A stretch of 7,607 nt of DNA, from assembly GCA_011049465.1 (NCBI GenBank), contig DSBP01000239.1, forward strand, positions 1-7,607. The letters are read 5' to 3'. The stretch is from a bacterium. Lineage in GTDB: Bacteria; Oederibacteriota; PGYV01; DSBP01. The notes beneath the pieces are model-generated. The model saw only the letters and a list, made by a program, of their open reading frames with translations. It had not been told where the DNA came from and did not search any database. A program made the translations under genes and the position numbers. Shown piece by piece: positions 1 to 6,856 of the stretch (position 1 is its first letter; every line of letters begins with the position of its first letter).

Positions 1-1
1 C

Positions 2-64
2 CTTATATGGAACCTGACAGGCGAGAATATATTCAGGATAATAAGGCTTTTTGGAGGGGAGTAA
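2..64 (+). CDS. 3' end of an unidentified upstream gene (partial)
   Basis: A frame open from the window edge ends in TAA at 62-64. Its last residues include the stretch LTGENIFRIIR. This is faintly like the closing helix (G-x-N-x-x-R) of metal-dependent TIM-barrel hydrolases such as M19 dipeptidases or TatD/amidohydrolase proteins, but 20 residues cannot identify a family. Its codons (ATA, AGG, CTT) match those of the genes that follow. A competing frame starting at base 1 stays open to TGA at 109-111 and would overlap the next ATG as ATGA, a junction style used elsewhere in this operon. That frame encodes a very polar peptide with no recognisable motif, so I prefer the first frame. The frame choice is uncertain. 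Confidence 0.4.
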   Translation, partial: LIWNLTGENIFRIIRLFGGE

Positions 65-107
65 GCGCGGAGAGGCGGCACGGCAAATTTAATAAGGAGG
101 CATTGAA

Positions 108-776
108 ATGAAAATGAAGTCAAGGTCAAAGTCAAAATACATGCTGGAAGGCATCACGGATGACTCGTGGAGAATGTTCAGGATAATTCATGAGTTTGTT
201 GACGGGTTTGAGGAACTGGGCAAGCTTAAAAAGGCAGTGTCAATATTCGGCTCGGCCAGGGAAAAACCCGGGCATCCTTTTTACGGGGCGGCTGAGAAGA
301 CAGCGGCGCTTATGGTAAAAAAAGGGTATGCGGTAATAACGGGCGGCGGCGGCGGGATAATGGAGGCCGCTAATAAAGGCGCGGCAGAGGCGGGCGGCAT
401 CTCGGTCGGATGCAACATTGAGCTTCCGTACGAGCAGAGGCCGAACAGTTACGCGAACATAAAGATTGGTTTCAGGTACTTTTTCGCGCGCAAAGTAATG
501 TTTGTGAAATATGCGTCCGCTTTTATTGTGTTTCCCGGGGGCTACGGCACGCTTGACGAGCTCTTTGAGTCTTCCACGCTTATACAAACCGAGAAAATCA
601 AGCCGTTTCCGATTGTGCTCTACGGAAAGGATTTCTGGGGAGGGCTGGAAAAATGGGTGAGAGAAAAACTTCTTACCAGCGGCTACATATCGCCCGGGGA
701 TGAGAAGATGCTGCGCGTGGTTGATACGCCCGAAGAGATAGTAAAAATCGTGGCGGCGCACAGGACCAAAAAGTGA
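108..776 (+). CDS. LOG-family nucleotide 5'-monophosphate phosphoribohydrolase (TIGR00730-type Rossmann protein)
   Basis: This 222-residue protein has the two signatures of the LOG/lysine-decarboxylase-like family: GGGGGIMEA at residues 79-87 and PGGYGTLDE at 143-151. IFGSAR at 46-51 is the first Rossmann strand and FFARK at 125-129 carries the conserved Arg-Lys. Characterised LOG proteins cleave nucleoside 5'-monophosphates (cytokinin nucleotides, AMP) at the N-glycosidic bond to give free base and ribose 5-phosphate, in the cytosol. Older databases often mislabel them lysine decarboxylases. The roughly 40-residue N-terminal extension before the Rossmann core, with a lysine-rich start, fits the longer bacterial members. 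AAGGAGG at 94-100, 7 bases upstream, supports the ATG at 108. The gene heads the operon as far as visible and its stop overlaps the next start. The family is secure; the natural substrate is unknown. Confidence 0.9.
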   Translation: MKMKSRSKSKYMLEGITDDSWRMFRIIHEFVDGFEELGKLKKAVSIFGSAREKPGHPFYGAAEKTAALMVKKGYAVITGGGGGIMEAANKGAAEAGGISVGCNIELPYEQRPNSYANIKIGFRYFFARKVMFVKYASAFIVFPGGYGTLDELFESSTLIQTEKIKPFPIVLYGKDFWGGLEKWVREKLLTSGYISPGDEKMLRVVDTPEEIVKIVAAHRTKK

Positions 777-1474
777 TTAAAGCGGCATTCTTTGACGCAG
801 GCGAGACGCTTGTTTACAGAAATCCGTCGCTTGCGGCCATAACAATCAGGCACATTAAAAGCCGCGGCATTAAAAGGAGCGGAGAGGAAGTCAGGCGCGC
901 GCTTAAGGCGTCGGCTTTGCTGATGGCAAAAACTGTGAAAGGCGCAAAGCTCAGCGACTCGCTCAAGTGGGAAGAGTATATGGGATATGTCTCAAAGGCG
1001 CTTGGGATAAAATCCGGTTTTGGCGGGAGAGAGCTCTCGGAGAGGCTTAAAACAGGCTCAAGCTTCAGGGCCTATTCCGACGCGGTTTACGCGCTCAAGC
1101 ATCTTAGGAAGAAAGGGATAAGGACAGGCGTGATATCAAACGCAGCCTCTTCGCTGAAGGGGATTATTGAAAGGACAGGGCTTCTGAAGCTGTTGGATTA
1201 CCTGATTATATCTGAGGTTGTGGGGATTGAAAAACCGGATCCGGCAATATTCAGGCTCGCGCTCAAAAAAGCCGGGGTGAAACCGGAGGAGGCCGTATAC
1301 ACAGGCGACAATTATCTCGCGGATATCGAGGGCGCGGCAGGCGCCGGAATCCGGCCCTACTGGCTGCTCAGAAGGACCGATAATGCCCAGTTCAGGTTTG
1401 AGGGCGGAAAAATAAACGGAAGTACCATAAAAATAAGAAACCTTAAGCAGTTAATCAAAAAAATAACGGGGTGA
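773..1474 (+). CDS. HAD-superfamily hydrolase, probable small-molecule phosphatase
   Basis: This 233-residue haloacid dehalogenase-like protein shows the family motifs in order. Motif I is FDAGET with nucleophile Asp8, motif II is ISNAA with Ser122, motif III is EKPDPAIF with Lys154, and motif IV is TGDNYLADIEGA with Asp179 and Asp184. Residues 15-100 form a helical cap of the type seen in phosphoglycolate phosphatase/dehalogenase relatives (subfamily I). HAD enzymes of this kind usually remove phosphate from sugar phosphates or nucleotides through an aspartyl-phosphate. The residue two after the nucleophile, normally the Asp acid/base, is Gly10 here, which makes the exact reaction less certain. 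The start is GTG at 773, overlapping the LOG stop as GTGA, with no obvious separate ribosome site, so translation is probably coupled. It could process a product of the LOG enzyme, but that is inference. Confidence 0.85.
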   Translation: MIKAAFFDAGETLVYRNPSLAAITIRHIKSRGIKRSGEEVRRALKASALLMAKTVKGAKLSDSLKWEEYMGYVSKALGIKSGFGGRELSERLKTGSSFRAYSDAVYALKHLRKKGIRTGVISNAASSLKGIIERTGLLKLLDYLIISEVVGIEKPDPAIFRLALKKAGVKPEEAVYTGDNYLADIEGAAGAGIRPYWLLRRTDNAQFRFEGGKINGSTIKIRNLKQLIKKITG

Positions 1475-1480
1475 AGAGGT

Positions 1481-2422
1481 TTGATCAGTTTTGTTGTGCC
1501 TGTAAGAAGCATTGAGGCGGAATCCGCTGTGCTTGACAACCTGAGGCCGGCCGCGGGCATGGAGGCTGTAATAGCCGCGGGTTCAAACCCTTCCGCGCAG
1601 CGGAACGGGGCCGTTAAAAAGGTTACCGGCGGGATAATATATTTTGTTGATGATGATTCTGTTGTGAATAAAGAATCCATTTTGCGGGCAGAGCGTTTCT
1701 TTGAATCGCGGCCCGATGCCTATATCCTCGGCGGGCCCGCGCTCGCGCCTGTGGGAACCGGATTTTTGGGGCGGGTCTTCGCCGGAACGCTCGGCAGCGT
1801 GTGGGGGTCGGGCATGAGCGCGTCGCGTTACGTTAAAAGAGGCGGGATGAGGGAGGCGGGCGAAAAGGAGCTTATCCTGTGCAACCTGCTTGTAAGAAAA
1901 GAGGTCTTTGAAAAAGCGGGGTTTTTCAGGGAAGATCTGTATCCCAATGAGGAAAATGAATTTATAAACAGGGCGAAAAAGCATGGTTTTAAGGCGGTTT
2001 ATGACCCTGAAATCAGCGTTGCCCGGGCTCCGAGAAAGGCCGTCTCCGGATTCATAAAGCAGTGCTTCAGGTACGGAAAGGGCCGGGCAGAGCAGATGCG
2101 TTACGGAGCCAACGCGGGGGATGCGGCAAACATTATTCCCGCGTTGTTTCTGGTTTACGCGGCAGTTACGCCTGCAGCTGCTCTTTTCTATCCCGCGTTT
2201 TTGGCCCCGTGGGTATTATACGCGGCGCTTAACATATCTTTTTCAGCTGCTGCCGCGCTGAAACACGGCAGAATCCATTCTTTCTTCGCATTTTTTATCG
2301 CGTTCCCTGCGCTTCACTTGTCGTATGGCGCCGGGTTTATGGCAGGGCTGTTTTCGGGCCTAAGCAAAAAACCGGAGGCTGCTGCGGGCAGCATAACCGT
2401 AAAGAGCGTGGTGATAAAATGA
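1481..2422 (+). CDS. family 2 (GT-A) glycosyltransferase with C-terminal membrane helices
   Basis: This 313-residue protein begins with the first GT-A strand (ISFVVPV, residues 2-8). A short loop leads to GSNPSAQRN at 34-42, the nucleotide-sugar-binding segment. DDDS at 57-60 is the metal-binding DxD-type motif, NEEN at 156-159 matches the catalytic-base (ED-like) region, and QCFRYGKGR at 194-202 resembles the Q-x-x-R-W element of processive or membrane GT2 enzymes. About three hydrophobic helices follow (roughly 217-238, 240-260 and 266-292), so it should sit at the inner membrane with its catalytic domain in the cytosol. It probably transfers a sugar from a nucleotide sugar to a lipid or glycan acceptor; donor and acceptor are not evident. 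TTG at 1481 is the only start that keeps the essential first strand, since an in-frame TGA lies just upstream. It lies 6 bases after the HAD stop and ends inside the next start. Confidence 0.85.
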   Translation: MISFVVPVRSIEAESAVLDNLRPAAGMEAVIAAGSNPSAQRNGAVKKVTGGIIYFVDDDSVVNKESILRAERFFESRPDAYILGGPALAPVGTGFLGRVFAGTLGSVWGSGMSASRYVKRGGMREAGEKELILCNLLVRKEVFEKAGFFREDLYPNEENEFINRAKKHGFKAVYDPEISVARAPRKAVSGFIKQCFRYGKGRAEQMRYGANAGDAANIIPALFLVYAAVTPAAALFYPAFLAPWVLYAALNISFSAAAALKHGRIHSFFAFFIAFPALHLSYGAGFMAGLFSGLSKKPEAAAGSITVKSVVIK

Positions 2423-3501
2423 GGGCGCTCGTGCTCTCGTCGCAGGCAAAAAATACCGGCTCCACGCTGAGGGCCGAATACATACACAAATACCTTAACC
2501 GGGCGGGTATTAAGGCGGATTACATCAGCCCGCCTTTTAACAGCATGGTGTTTATGGCCGATTTTTTTCTGTCGCTGTTTTATTATTTCTTCAGGGTGCT
2601 CAATAAAAGATATGACGCTGTGTTTATAGTAAAGCCGTATCCCAATACGGTTCTTCCCGCGCTTTTGTTGAAATTCAGGGGAGCGCCGATTATAATAGAC
2701 GTAGACGACCTGGATTACGGATACAGGGGAGGCGTGTTGTCCGTTATCATTGAAAAGATGCAGGCTTATTTTACGGGATTCGCGGATTGGCTGACGTCGC
2801 ACAACACCGAACTCATCAGGCTTATACTGAGGCGGTTTCCCCGGTTTAAGGGAAAAGTGCTCAGGCTCAATCAGTGTGTGGACACGGAAATATTCAGGCC
2901 GTCAAAAAAGGTTTCAGGCGCCGCGGGAAAGTTAAAAAAAATGGTTAAAGGGAAGAGGGTTTTATTCTATATGGCACACCTGAATATCGCCGGTTATCTC
3001 GGCGAAATACTTGAATCGGCACGCGCGGCCGCGGCAGAGGGGTGGGTGCTTGTTGTGGCAGGAGGCGGGCCGCTGCTGAACCGGTATAAAAAAGAGGCGT
3101 TTAAGCAGGGGCTTGAGGATTTTGTTTTTTTTACCGGGCCCTTGGCGCCGCGTGAAGCAGCGGGCTATGCCGCAGCCTCGGATATCTGCCTTGTGTATTA
3201 CAGCGGCAGGTATGTGAACCGTTTTCGCGCGTCAATGAAACTTAGGGAATACCTGGCGATGAACAAGCCTGTTGTCGCCAACTCCATGGGGGAAATAAGG
3301 GAATTTAAGAAGATTGCCTATGTGAGCGGGGCCTCGAAAAAGTCTTTTACCGCGGAAATACGGAGAAGGATAAAAAACCTTGATAAAAGGCATGAAAAAG
3401 GGTATAAATTTATAAAGGCGAATTTTGACTGGCGCAGGGAAGCGGAAAAACTGGCAGGGCTGATAAGGGTTTTAATCAGGGATAAAAATAAAAAGGCGTG
3501 A
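2419..3501 (+). CDS. GT-B fold glycosyltransferase (GT4-like)
   Basis: This 360-residue, two-domain protein has typical family 4 features. The N-terminal acceptor domain carries DVDD at 94-97. The inter-domain stretch has LNQCVDTEIFRP at 150-161, the usual N-x-V-D-x-x-x-F-x-P pattern. The C-terminal donor domain has LVVAGGGPL at 211-219, FFTGPL at 237-242 and the nucleotide-sugar site around SMKLREYLAMNKPVVA at 272-287. Glu277 is the likely equivalent of the second Glu in the E-x7-E motif; the first Glu of that motif is not evident, Arg or Asn occupying the region. A hydrophobic segment at about 43-60 may touch the membrane. It starts at ATG 2419 within the GT2 stop (ATGA), so the two transferases are probably made together and may act on the same glycan or lipid-linked precursor. 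The sugar and acceptor cannot be read from sequence. Confidence 0.85.
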   Translation: MRALVLSSQAKNTGSTLRAEYIHKYLNRAGIKADYISPPFNSMVFMADFFLSLFYYFFRVLNKRYDAVFIVKPYPNTVLPALLLKFRGAPIIIDVDDLDYGYRGGVLSVIIEKMQAYFTGFADWLTSHNTELIRLILRRFPRFKGKVLRLNQCVDTEIFRPSKKVSGAAGKLKKMVKGKRVLFYMAHLNIAGYLGEILESARAAAAEGWVLVVAGGGPLLNRYKKEAFKQGLEDFVFFTGPLAPREAAGYAAASDICLVYYSGRYVNRFRASMKLREYLAMNKPVVANSMGEIREFKKIAYVSGASKKSFTAEIRRRIKNLDKRHEKGYKFIKANFDWRREAEKLAGLIRVLIRDKNKKA

Positions 3502-3508
3502 CAAAAAT

Positions 3509-3513
3509 GGAGG
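3509..3513 (+). promoter_or_regulatory. ribosome binding site fixing a TTG start for amrS
   Basis: GGAGG lies 6 bases before TTG at 3520. The alternative in-frame ATG at 3532 has only AAGGAAG ending 2 bases before it, which is too close. The TTG start is therefore preferred. Confidence 0.65.
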
Positions 3514-3519
3514 GGCTGT

Positions 3520-4509
3520 TTGAAGGAAGCAATGCATTACAGAAAGGAACCTGTGGGAAAAACAAGGTGCCTTTTGTGCCCGCACAGGTGTCTGCTGAGC
3601 AACGGTAAAATCGGCAGGTGCCTCGCGAGGCAGAATAAGGACGGAGTGCTTTACACCCTGATATACGGGGAGGTTTCCTCTTATTCCATGGATCCCATGG
3701 AAAAAAAGCCTCTTTATCACTTCTATCCCGGAAAAATGATATTCTCAATAGGCTCGTGGGGATGCAATTTTAAATGTACTTTCTGCCAGAACTGGAACAT
3801 ATCACAGCAAAAGGCGGCTGTTGAGAGTTTTGAAAAAGACGATATTATCGGCATTGCCCTGCAGAATAATTCAATAGGAATAGCCTATACATATAACGAG
3901 CCGTTTGTGTGGTATGAGTTTGTGCTTGATACGGCGAAGGCCGCGAAGGAAAAGGGGCTGAAAAATGTGCTCGTAACAAACGGTTTTGTCAGCGATGAGC
4001 CTCTTAAGGAAATATTGCCCTACATAGACGCGATGAACATAGACATAAAGGCGGGCAATGAGAGTTTTTACAGGGAAATATGCGACGGCCAGCTCGCGCA
4101 GGTCATGAAGACAATAAAGGCCGTGCATGAGGCGGGAGTGCACCTTGAGCTAACCCATCTGGTCATACCGACACTGACCGATAAGCCTGATGAGATAAGG
4201 GAGATAAGCTCGTGGATCGCTGAAATGTCGCCGGATATTCCGTTTCATTTGACAAGGTATTTTCCGCAGTATAAGATGAACATAGCGTCAACCCCTCTGT
4301 TATCAATGAAAGAGGCGTATGAAATCGCGAAGGAAAAGCTTAATTATGTTTACCTGGGGAACATGTCCGACGAGCATGGCGGCAACATCACGGCCTGCCC
4401 GCAGTGCAGCGCAGAGCTGATTGTGAGGGAGCCGGGCAGCGCGTCCATCAGGGGGCTCAAGGCCGGAAAATGCGGCAAGTGTGGAAAAGAAATACCGGGC
4501 ATATTTTAA
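3520..4509 (+). CDS. amrS: AmmeMemoRadiSam system radical SAM enzyme
   Basis: This 329-residue protein has the radical SAM 4Fe-4S motif CNFKCTFC at residues 82-89 (Cys82, Cys86, Cys89; C-x3-C-x2-C). It is preceded by the family's cysteine cluster CLLCPHRC...GRC (Cys17, Cys20, Cys24, Cys34). YTYNEP at 123-128 and NIDIKAG at 173-179 are hallmark segments of this family, which is related to pyruvate formate-lyase activating enzymes. A C-terminal zinc-ribbon-like part has Cys293, Cys296, Cys318 and Cys321. The protein reductively cleaves S-adenosylmethionine to a 5'-deoxyadenosyl radical; the substrate of the family is not securely established to my knowledge. Genomes usually carry it with an AMMECR1-domain protein and a Memo-like protein, neither of which is in the window. 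It follows the GT4 gene by 18 bases and its TAA shares a base with the Maf ATG. An oxygen-sensitive cluster fits an anaerobic or microaerobic host. Confidence 0.92.
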   Translation: MKEAMHYRKEPVGKTRCLLCPHRCLLSNGKIGRCLARQNKDGVLYTLIYGEVSSYSMDPMEKKPLYHFYPGKMIFSIGSWGCNFKCTFCQNWNISQQKAAVESFEKDDIIGIALQNNSIGIAYTYNEPFVWYEFVLDTAKAAKEKGLKNVLVTNGFVSDEPLKEILPYIDAMNIDIKAGNESFYREICDGQLAQVMKTIKAVHEAGVHLELTHLVIPTLTDKPDEIREISSWIAEMSPDIPFHLTRYFPQYKMNIASTPLLSMKEAYEIAKEKLNYVYLGNMSDEHGGNITACPQCSAELIVREPGSASIRGLKAGKCGKCGKEIPGIF

Positions 4510-5084
4510 TGCGGCGGCTGATACTGGCTTCAGCCTCTCCGCGCAGGCGGCAGATACTCAAGGATTTCGGGGTAAAATACAGGGTTGCGCGGCATGCTGT
4601 TGATGAGGACCGGCTGGAGCGGAAGCTCGGGAAAAAATCGATCTACGCGGTCGCGTGCGGGCTGGCGCTCGCAAAGGCTGAGAGCGCGGCTGCCAAACTT
4701 AAAAAAGGCATAGTCCTGGGCGCGGATACAATTGTTGTGTTGAAGGGGAGGCTGAAGGGAAAGCCCTCATCAAAAGCAGGCGCAGTAAAGATGTTATCGC
4801 AGCTCTCATCTCATACACACAGGGTAATAACGGGTTTTGCACTTATTGACGCGGCAACGGGAAGGGTTATTGTTGATTATGAGGAGACAAAGGTAACGTT
4901 CAAAAAAATAGGCACTGCCTGGATTAAAGAATATGTGAAAAAAAACAACGTGATGGACAAGGCAGGCGCCTACGCGGTCCAGGAAAATTCGGACCCGTTT
5001 ATAAAGTCAATAAAAGGCTCTTATTATAATGTGGTGGGCCTGCCGGTGGAAAAGGTACTCGAACACCTCAAGAAATACTTTTGA
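4509..5084 (+). CDS. maf: Maf-family nucleoside triphosphate pyrophosphatase
   Basis: This 191-residue protein, the normal length for Maf, opens with LILASASPRRR at residues 4-14, the family's phosphate-binding signature (Ser8, Ser10, Arg12, Arg13). It continues with GADTIV at 71-76 (Asp73, the probable catalytic or metal Asp), GKP at 84-86, DKAGAYAVQ at 150-158 and GSYYNVVGLP at 170-179. Maf proteins hydrolyse non-canonical or selected nucleoside triphosphates (dTTP and UTP in the YhdE type) to the monophosphate and pyrophosphate in the cytosol, a house-cleaning role. The DKAGAYAVQ form is closer to the dTTP/UTP type than to the m7GTP type, which is inference. The start is ATG 4509, overlapping the amrS stop as TAATG. 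The frame stays open upstream to 4404, but that part lies inside amrS and does not resemble Maf. It is the last gene of the operon before a convergent gene. Confidence 0.93.
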   Translation: MRRLILASASPRRRQILKDFGVKYRVARHAVDEDRLERKLGKKSIYAVACGLALAKAESAAAKLKKGIVLGADTIVVLKGRLKGKPSSKAGAVKMLSQLSSHTHRVITGFALIDAATGRVIVDYEETKVTFKKIGTAWIKEYVKKNNVMDKAGAYAVQENSDPFIKSIKGSYYNVVGLPVEKVLEHLKKYF

Positions 5085-5095
5085 AGGCGGGGAAG

Positions 5096-5137
5096 TTTAT
5101 ATTTGATGTATTTGATATTTGCTATTTTATATTTGAT
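5096..5137 (+). repeat. AT-rich direct repeat after maf
   Basis: The 12-mer TTTATATTTGAT occurs at 5096-5107 and again at 5126-5137, exactly 30 bases apart, with the related TATTTGATATTT between them at 5109-5120. The second copy forms part of the left arm of the palindrome described in the next entry. No function is evident. It may be a degenerate intergenic repeat or part of the transcription end of the six-gene operon. Confidence 0.6.
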
Positions 5138-5257
5138 AATTACTACCGGAACAAAATTACTGCCAAAACAAAACCGTTTTTACGGCTGCGAGTTTAATCT
5201 CTACCCTGCGGTTTCTGGTTTGATTTTGTCTTAATTATAAAATATGAAATATAAAAT
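5124..5257. repeat. long imperfect inverted repeat between convergent genes
   Basis: ATTTTATATTT at 5124-5134 is the exact reverse complement of 5247-5257. ATAATTA at 5136-5142 pairs with TAATTAT at 5232-5238. Further in, ACAAAAT at 5151-5157 pairs with ATTTTGT at 5223-5229, and AAACCG at 5171-5176 pairs with CGGTTT at 5208-5213. The arms are therefore related along most of their length, with indels. The element fills nearly the whole gap between the maf and ppiD-like stops. It may be a bidirectional transcription-end structure or a small decayed palindromic element. Confidence 0.6.
5164..5187 (-). terminator. probable intrinsic terminator of the ppiD-like gene
   Basis: Read on the - strand, AGCCGT pairs with ACGGTT around an AAAA loop (5172-5187; 6 pairs including one G-U). 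It is followed at once by a T-rich tract containing TTTTGTTTT. It lies about 80 bases after the ppiD-like stop. The stem is short, so the terminator could be weak. No comparable GC-rich hairpin plus T-run is visible for the + strand operon. Confidence 0.5.
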
Positions 5258-5267
5258 GTTTTGTTTT

Positions 5268-6728
5268 CTACAGGTTTTCCTCAAACATCTCTATATCCGC
5301 CTGCGCCCTCAAGCCCTCCAGCAGCCCTTTGTAAACATCGTCATACTTTATGTTTTTAAGCTTTTCGGCAAGCTCGCTGCGCTTCTCGGCGAATTTTTTA
5401 TCGTCAAATTTCGATTTTGAACCGCCGGTTATTTTTGCTATGTAAAAACCGTTCTCGCCCTCTATGATTCCCGAAACATCGCCTGCATTAAGGTCAAAGA
5501 CAATATCCATAAAGGACTCTGATTCTATGGCTGATAACTTGTCGTTTTCACGGAAGAGCGGGAGTTTTTTCACCGGGATATTGCTCTCTTTGGCAGCTGA
5601 GGCAAAATCACCCGAGGAGGTGACTGTCTCGCGCATCTTTTCGGCTTTTTTCCTCATAAGTTCTTTTCCCTCGTTTTTTCTGAGCTCCTCAAGAACCTGC
5701 GAACGCACCTTTTCATAAGTGGGCTCAAAGCCGTCTTCCTTGCCGGTATTCTTTATTATATGGTAGCCAAACTGGGTCTTGACTAAGGGGCTTAAGCCGC
5801 CCTTTTTAAGTTCAAATGCGGCCTTCTCGAATTCGGGAACCATCATGCCTTTTTCAAACCAGCCGAGGTCGCCGCCGTTTTCGCCTGACCCCGGGTCAGC
5901 CGAGTGTTTTCTTGCCAGTTCCGCGAAATCAGCGCCGCCTTTTATCTTCCCGAGAATCTCCTCTGCCAGCTTTAAGGCAGCCTCGTCAGTCAGGCCCGTA
6001 GGCGAGGTGGGTGAGGCGTCGGCCTGTATGAGTATATGTGAGGCTTTGACCCGTTCGGGCTTGACATAATTCTGCCTGTTGACCGCGTAGTAATCCTTCA
6101 TTTTATCTTCGCTTATTTTAATCGCAGAAAGGAAATCCTTGTAGTTGAAATAGACATAGTCGGCTGTAAGGCCGCGGCTTCTCTTGACAAAGTATTCCTT
6201 AAGTTCGTCTTCGGTAAATTTGATGCCCGCCCATATACGGTTGCTCAGCTTCGCGAGGACAAGCATCTGTTTCTGCTGGTTCTCAAAGTCATCCGGCCTT
6301 ATGCGCTGGCCGTAAAGAAAGTTCATGTACTGGCGCTTGTCAAAGGAGCCGTCAACCCCCTGAAACGCGGGGATGGTGCTTATGTATTCGGCTACCTCGT
6401 CGTCGTGGGCGCGTATGCCGGTTTTATGCGCGTAGTCAAGTTTGAGTTTTTGTTCTATGAGGCTTGAGAGGAGCTCTTTTTTCATCTCTTTTTCGCGCTC
6501 CTCGCTTACCTTTATTCCCCGGTCATACATCTGCTGCAGCCTGTTTCTCCATATTTCGCCGAGCTCAGTATAGGTTACGGAGTCCTTGCCGATTTTAGCC
6601 AGGACATCGGGGTTTTCACGGGTGTCCTCGAACATCATTATGCCGCCTACGGCAATCATGCTGAGGATAAACGCCCCGATTACAAACCACAGGATAAATT
6701 TCGCGCGCGAGCGCAGTTCGTTCATCAT
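5268..6728 (-). CDS. membrane-anchored PpiD/SurA-like peptidyl-prolyl isomerase (parvulin)
   Basis: This 486-residue protein has a short charged N-terminus and one membrane helix (about 11-32), then a SurA_N/PpiD-type chaperone region (about 40-200). A single parvulin domain follows (about 226-326), marked by VKASHILI at 227-234, FAELARKHSADPGSGENGG at 268-286, LGWFEKGMMVPEFE at 288-301 and FGYHII at 320-325. The C-terminal helical region has a parvulin-like VFDLNAGDVSG segment at 410-420. Anchored in the inner membrane and facing the periplasm, it should help fold exported proteins and isomerise prolyl bonds. It is shorter than E. coli PpiD (623 residues), but the parvulin domain keeps the consensus of active members. 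The ATG at 6728 has GAGGTGG 6 bases upstream; the second Met is 3 bases further. It is monocistronic as far as visible, with its own promoter. Confidence 0.9.
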   Translation of the reverse strand: MMNELRSRAKFILWFVIGAFILSMIAVGGIMMFEDTRENPDVLAKIGKDSVTYTELGEIWRNRLQQMYDRGIKVSEEREKEMKKELLSSLIEQKLKLDYAHKTGIRAHDDEVAEYISTIPAFQGVDGSFDKRQYMNFLYGQRIRPDDFENQQKQMLVLAKLSNRIWAGIKFTEDELKEYFVKRSRGLTADYVYFNYKDFLSAIKISEDKMKDYYAVNRQNYVKPERVKASHILIQADASPTSPTGLTDEAALKLAEEILGKIKGGADFAELARKHSADPGSGENGGDLGWFEKGMMVPEFEKAAFELKKGGLSPLVKTQFGYHIIKNTGKEDGFEPTYEKVRSQVLEELRKNEGKELMRKKAEKMRETVTSSGDFASAAKESNIPVKKLPLFRENDKLSAIESESFMDIVFDLNAGDVSGIIEGENGFYIAKITGGSKSKFDDKKFAEKRSELAEKLKNIKYDDVYKGLLEGLRAQADIEMFEENL

Positions 6729-6757
6729 TATAAGCCACCTCGAAATAATTTTCGCAC

Positions 6758-6786
6758 ATTATAGGTAATTTTTCGTTTATTTGCAA
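6758..6786 (-). promoter_or_regulatory. housekeeping-sigma promoter of the ppiD-like gene
   Basis: On the - strand, TTGCAA (6781-6786) is followed after exactly 17 bases by TATAAT (6758-6763). The -10 box is perfect and the -35 box matches 4 of 6 consensus bases. Transcription should begin near 6751, giving a leader of about 23 bases that contains the GAGGTGG ribosome site (6735-6741). Confidence 0.75.
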
Positions 6787-6798
6787 CTGAAATAAGTT

Positions 6799-6845
6799 TA
6801 GTTTTGTCTTTTGCAGGTCGCTGAACAACCATTGCCCCAAAACTA
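6799..6845. repeat. small inverted repeat upstream of the ppiD-like promoter
   Basis: TAGTTTTG at 6799-6806 is the exact reverse complement of CAAAACTA at 6838-6845, with 31 bases between. It sits directly upstream of the -35 box. It could be an operator-like site or the edge of the adjacent palindromic element; chance is possible for 8-base arms. Confidence 0.4.
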
Positions 6846-6856
6846 CTATCGCAGGA

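Noticed and set aside
240..761. 173-codon reading frame on - opposite the LOG gene
   Set aside because: It is the antisense shadow of a clearly conserved LOG gene and has no domain or ribosome site of its own.
4404..4508. upstream extension of the Maf reading frame
   Set aside because: It lies inside the C-terminal coding part of amrS. Maf proteins begin at the LILASASPRR segment, exactly where ATG 4509 places it.
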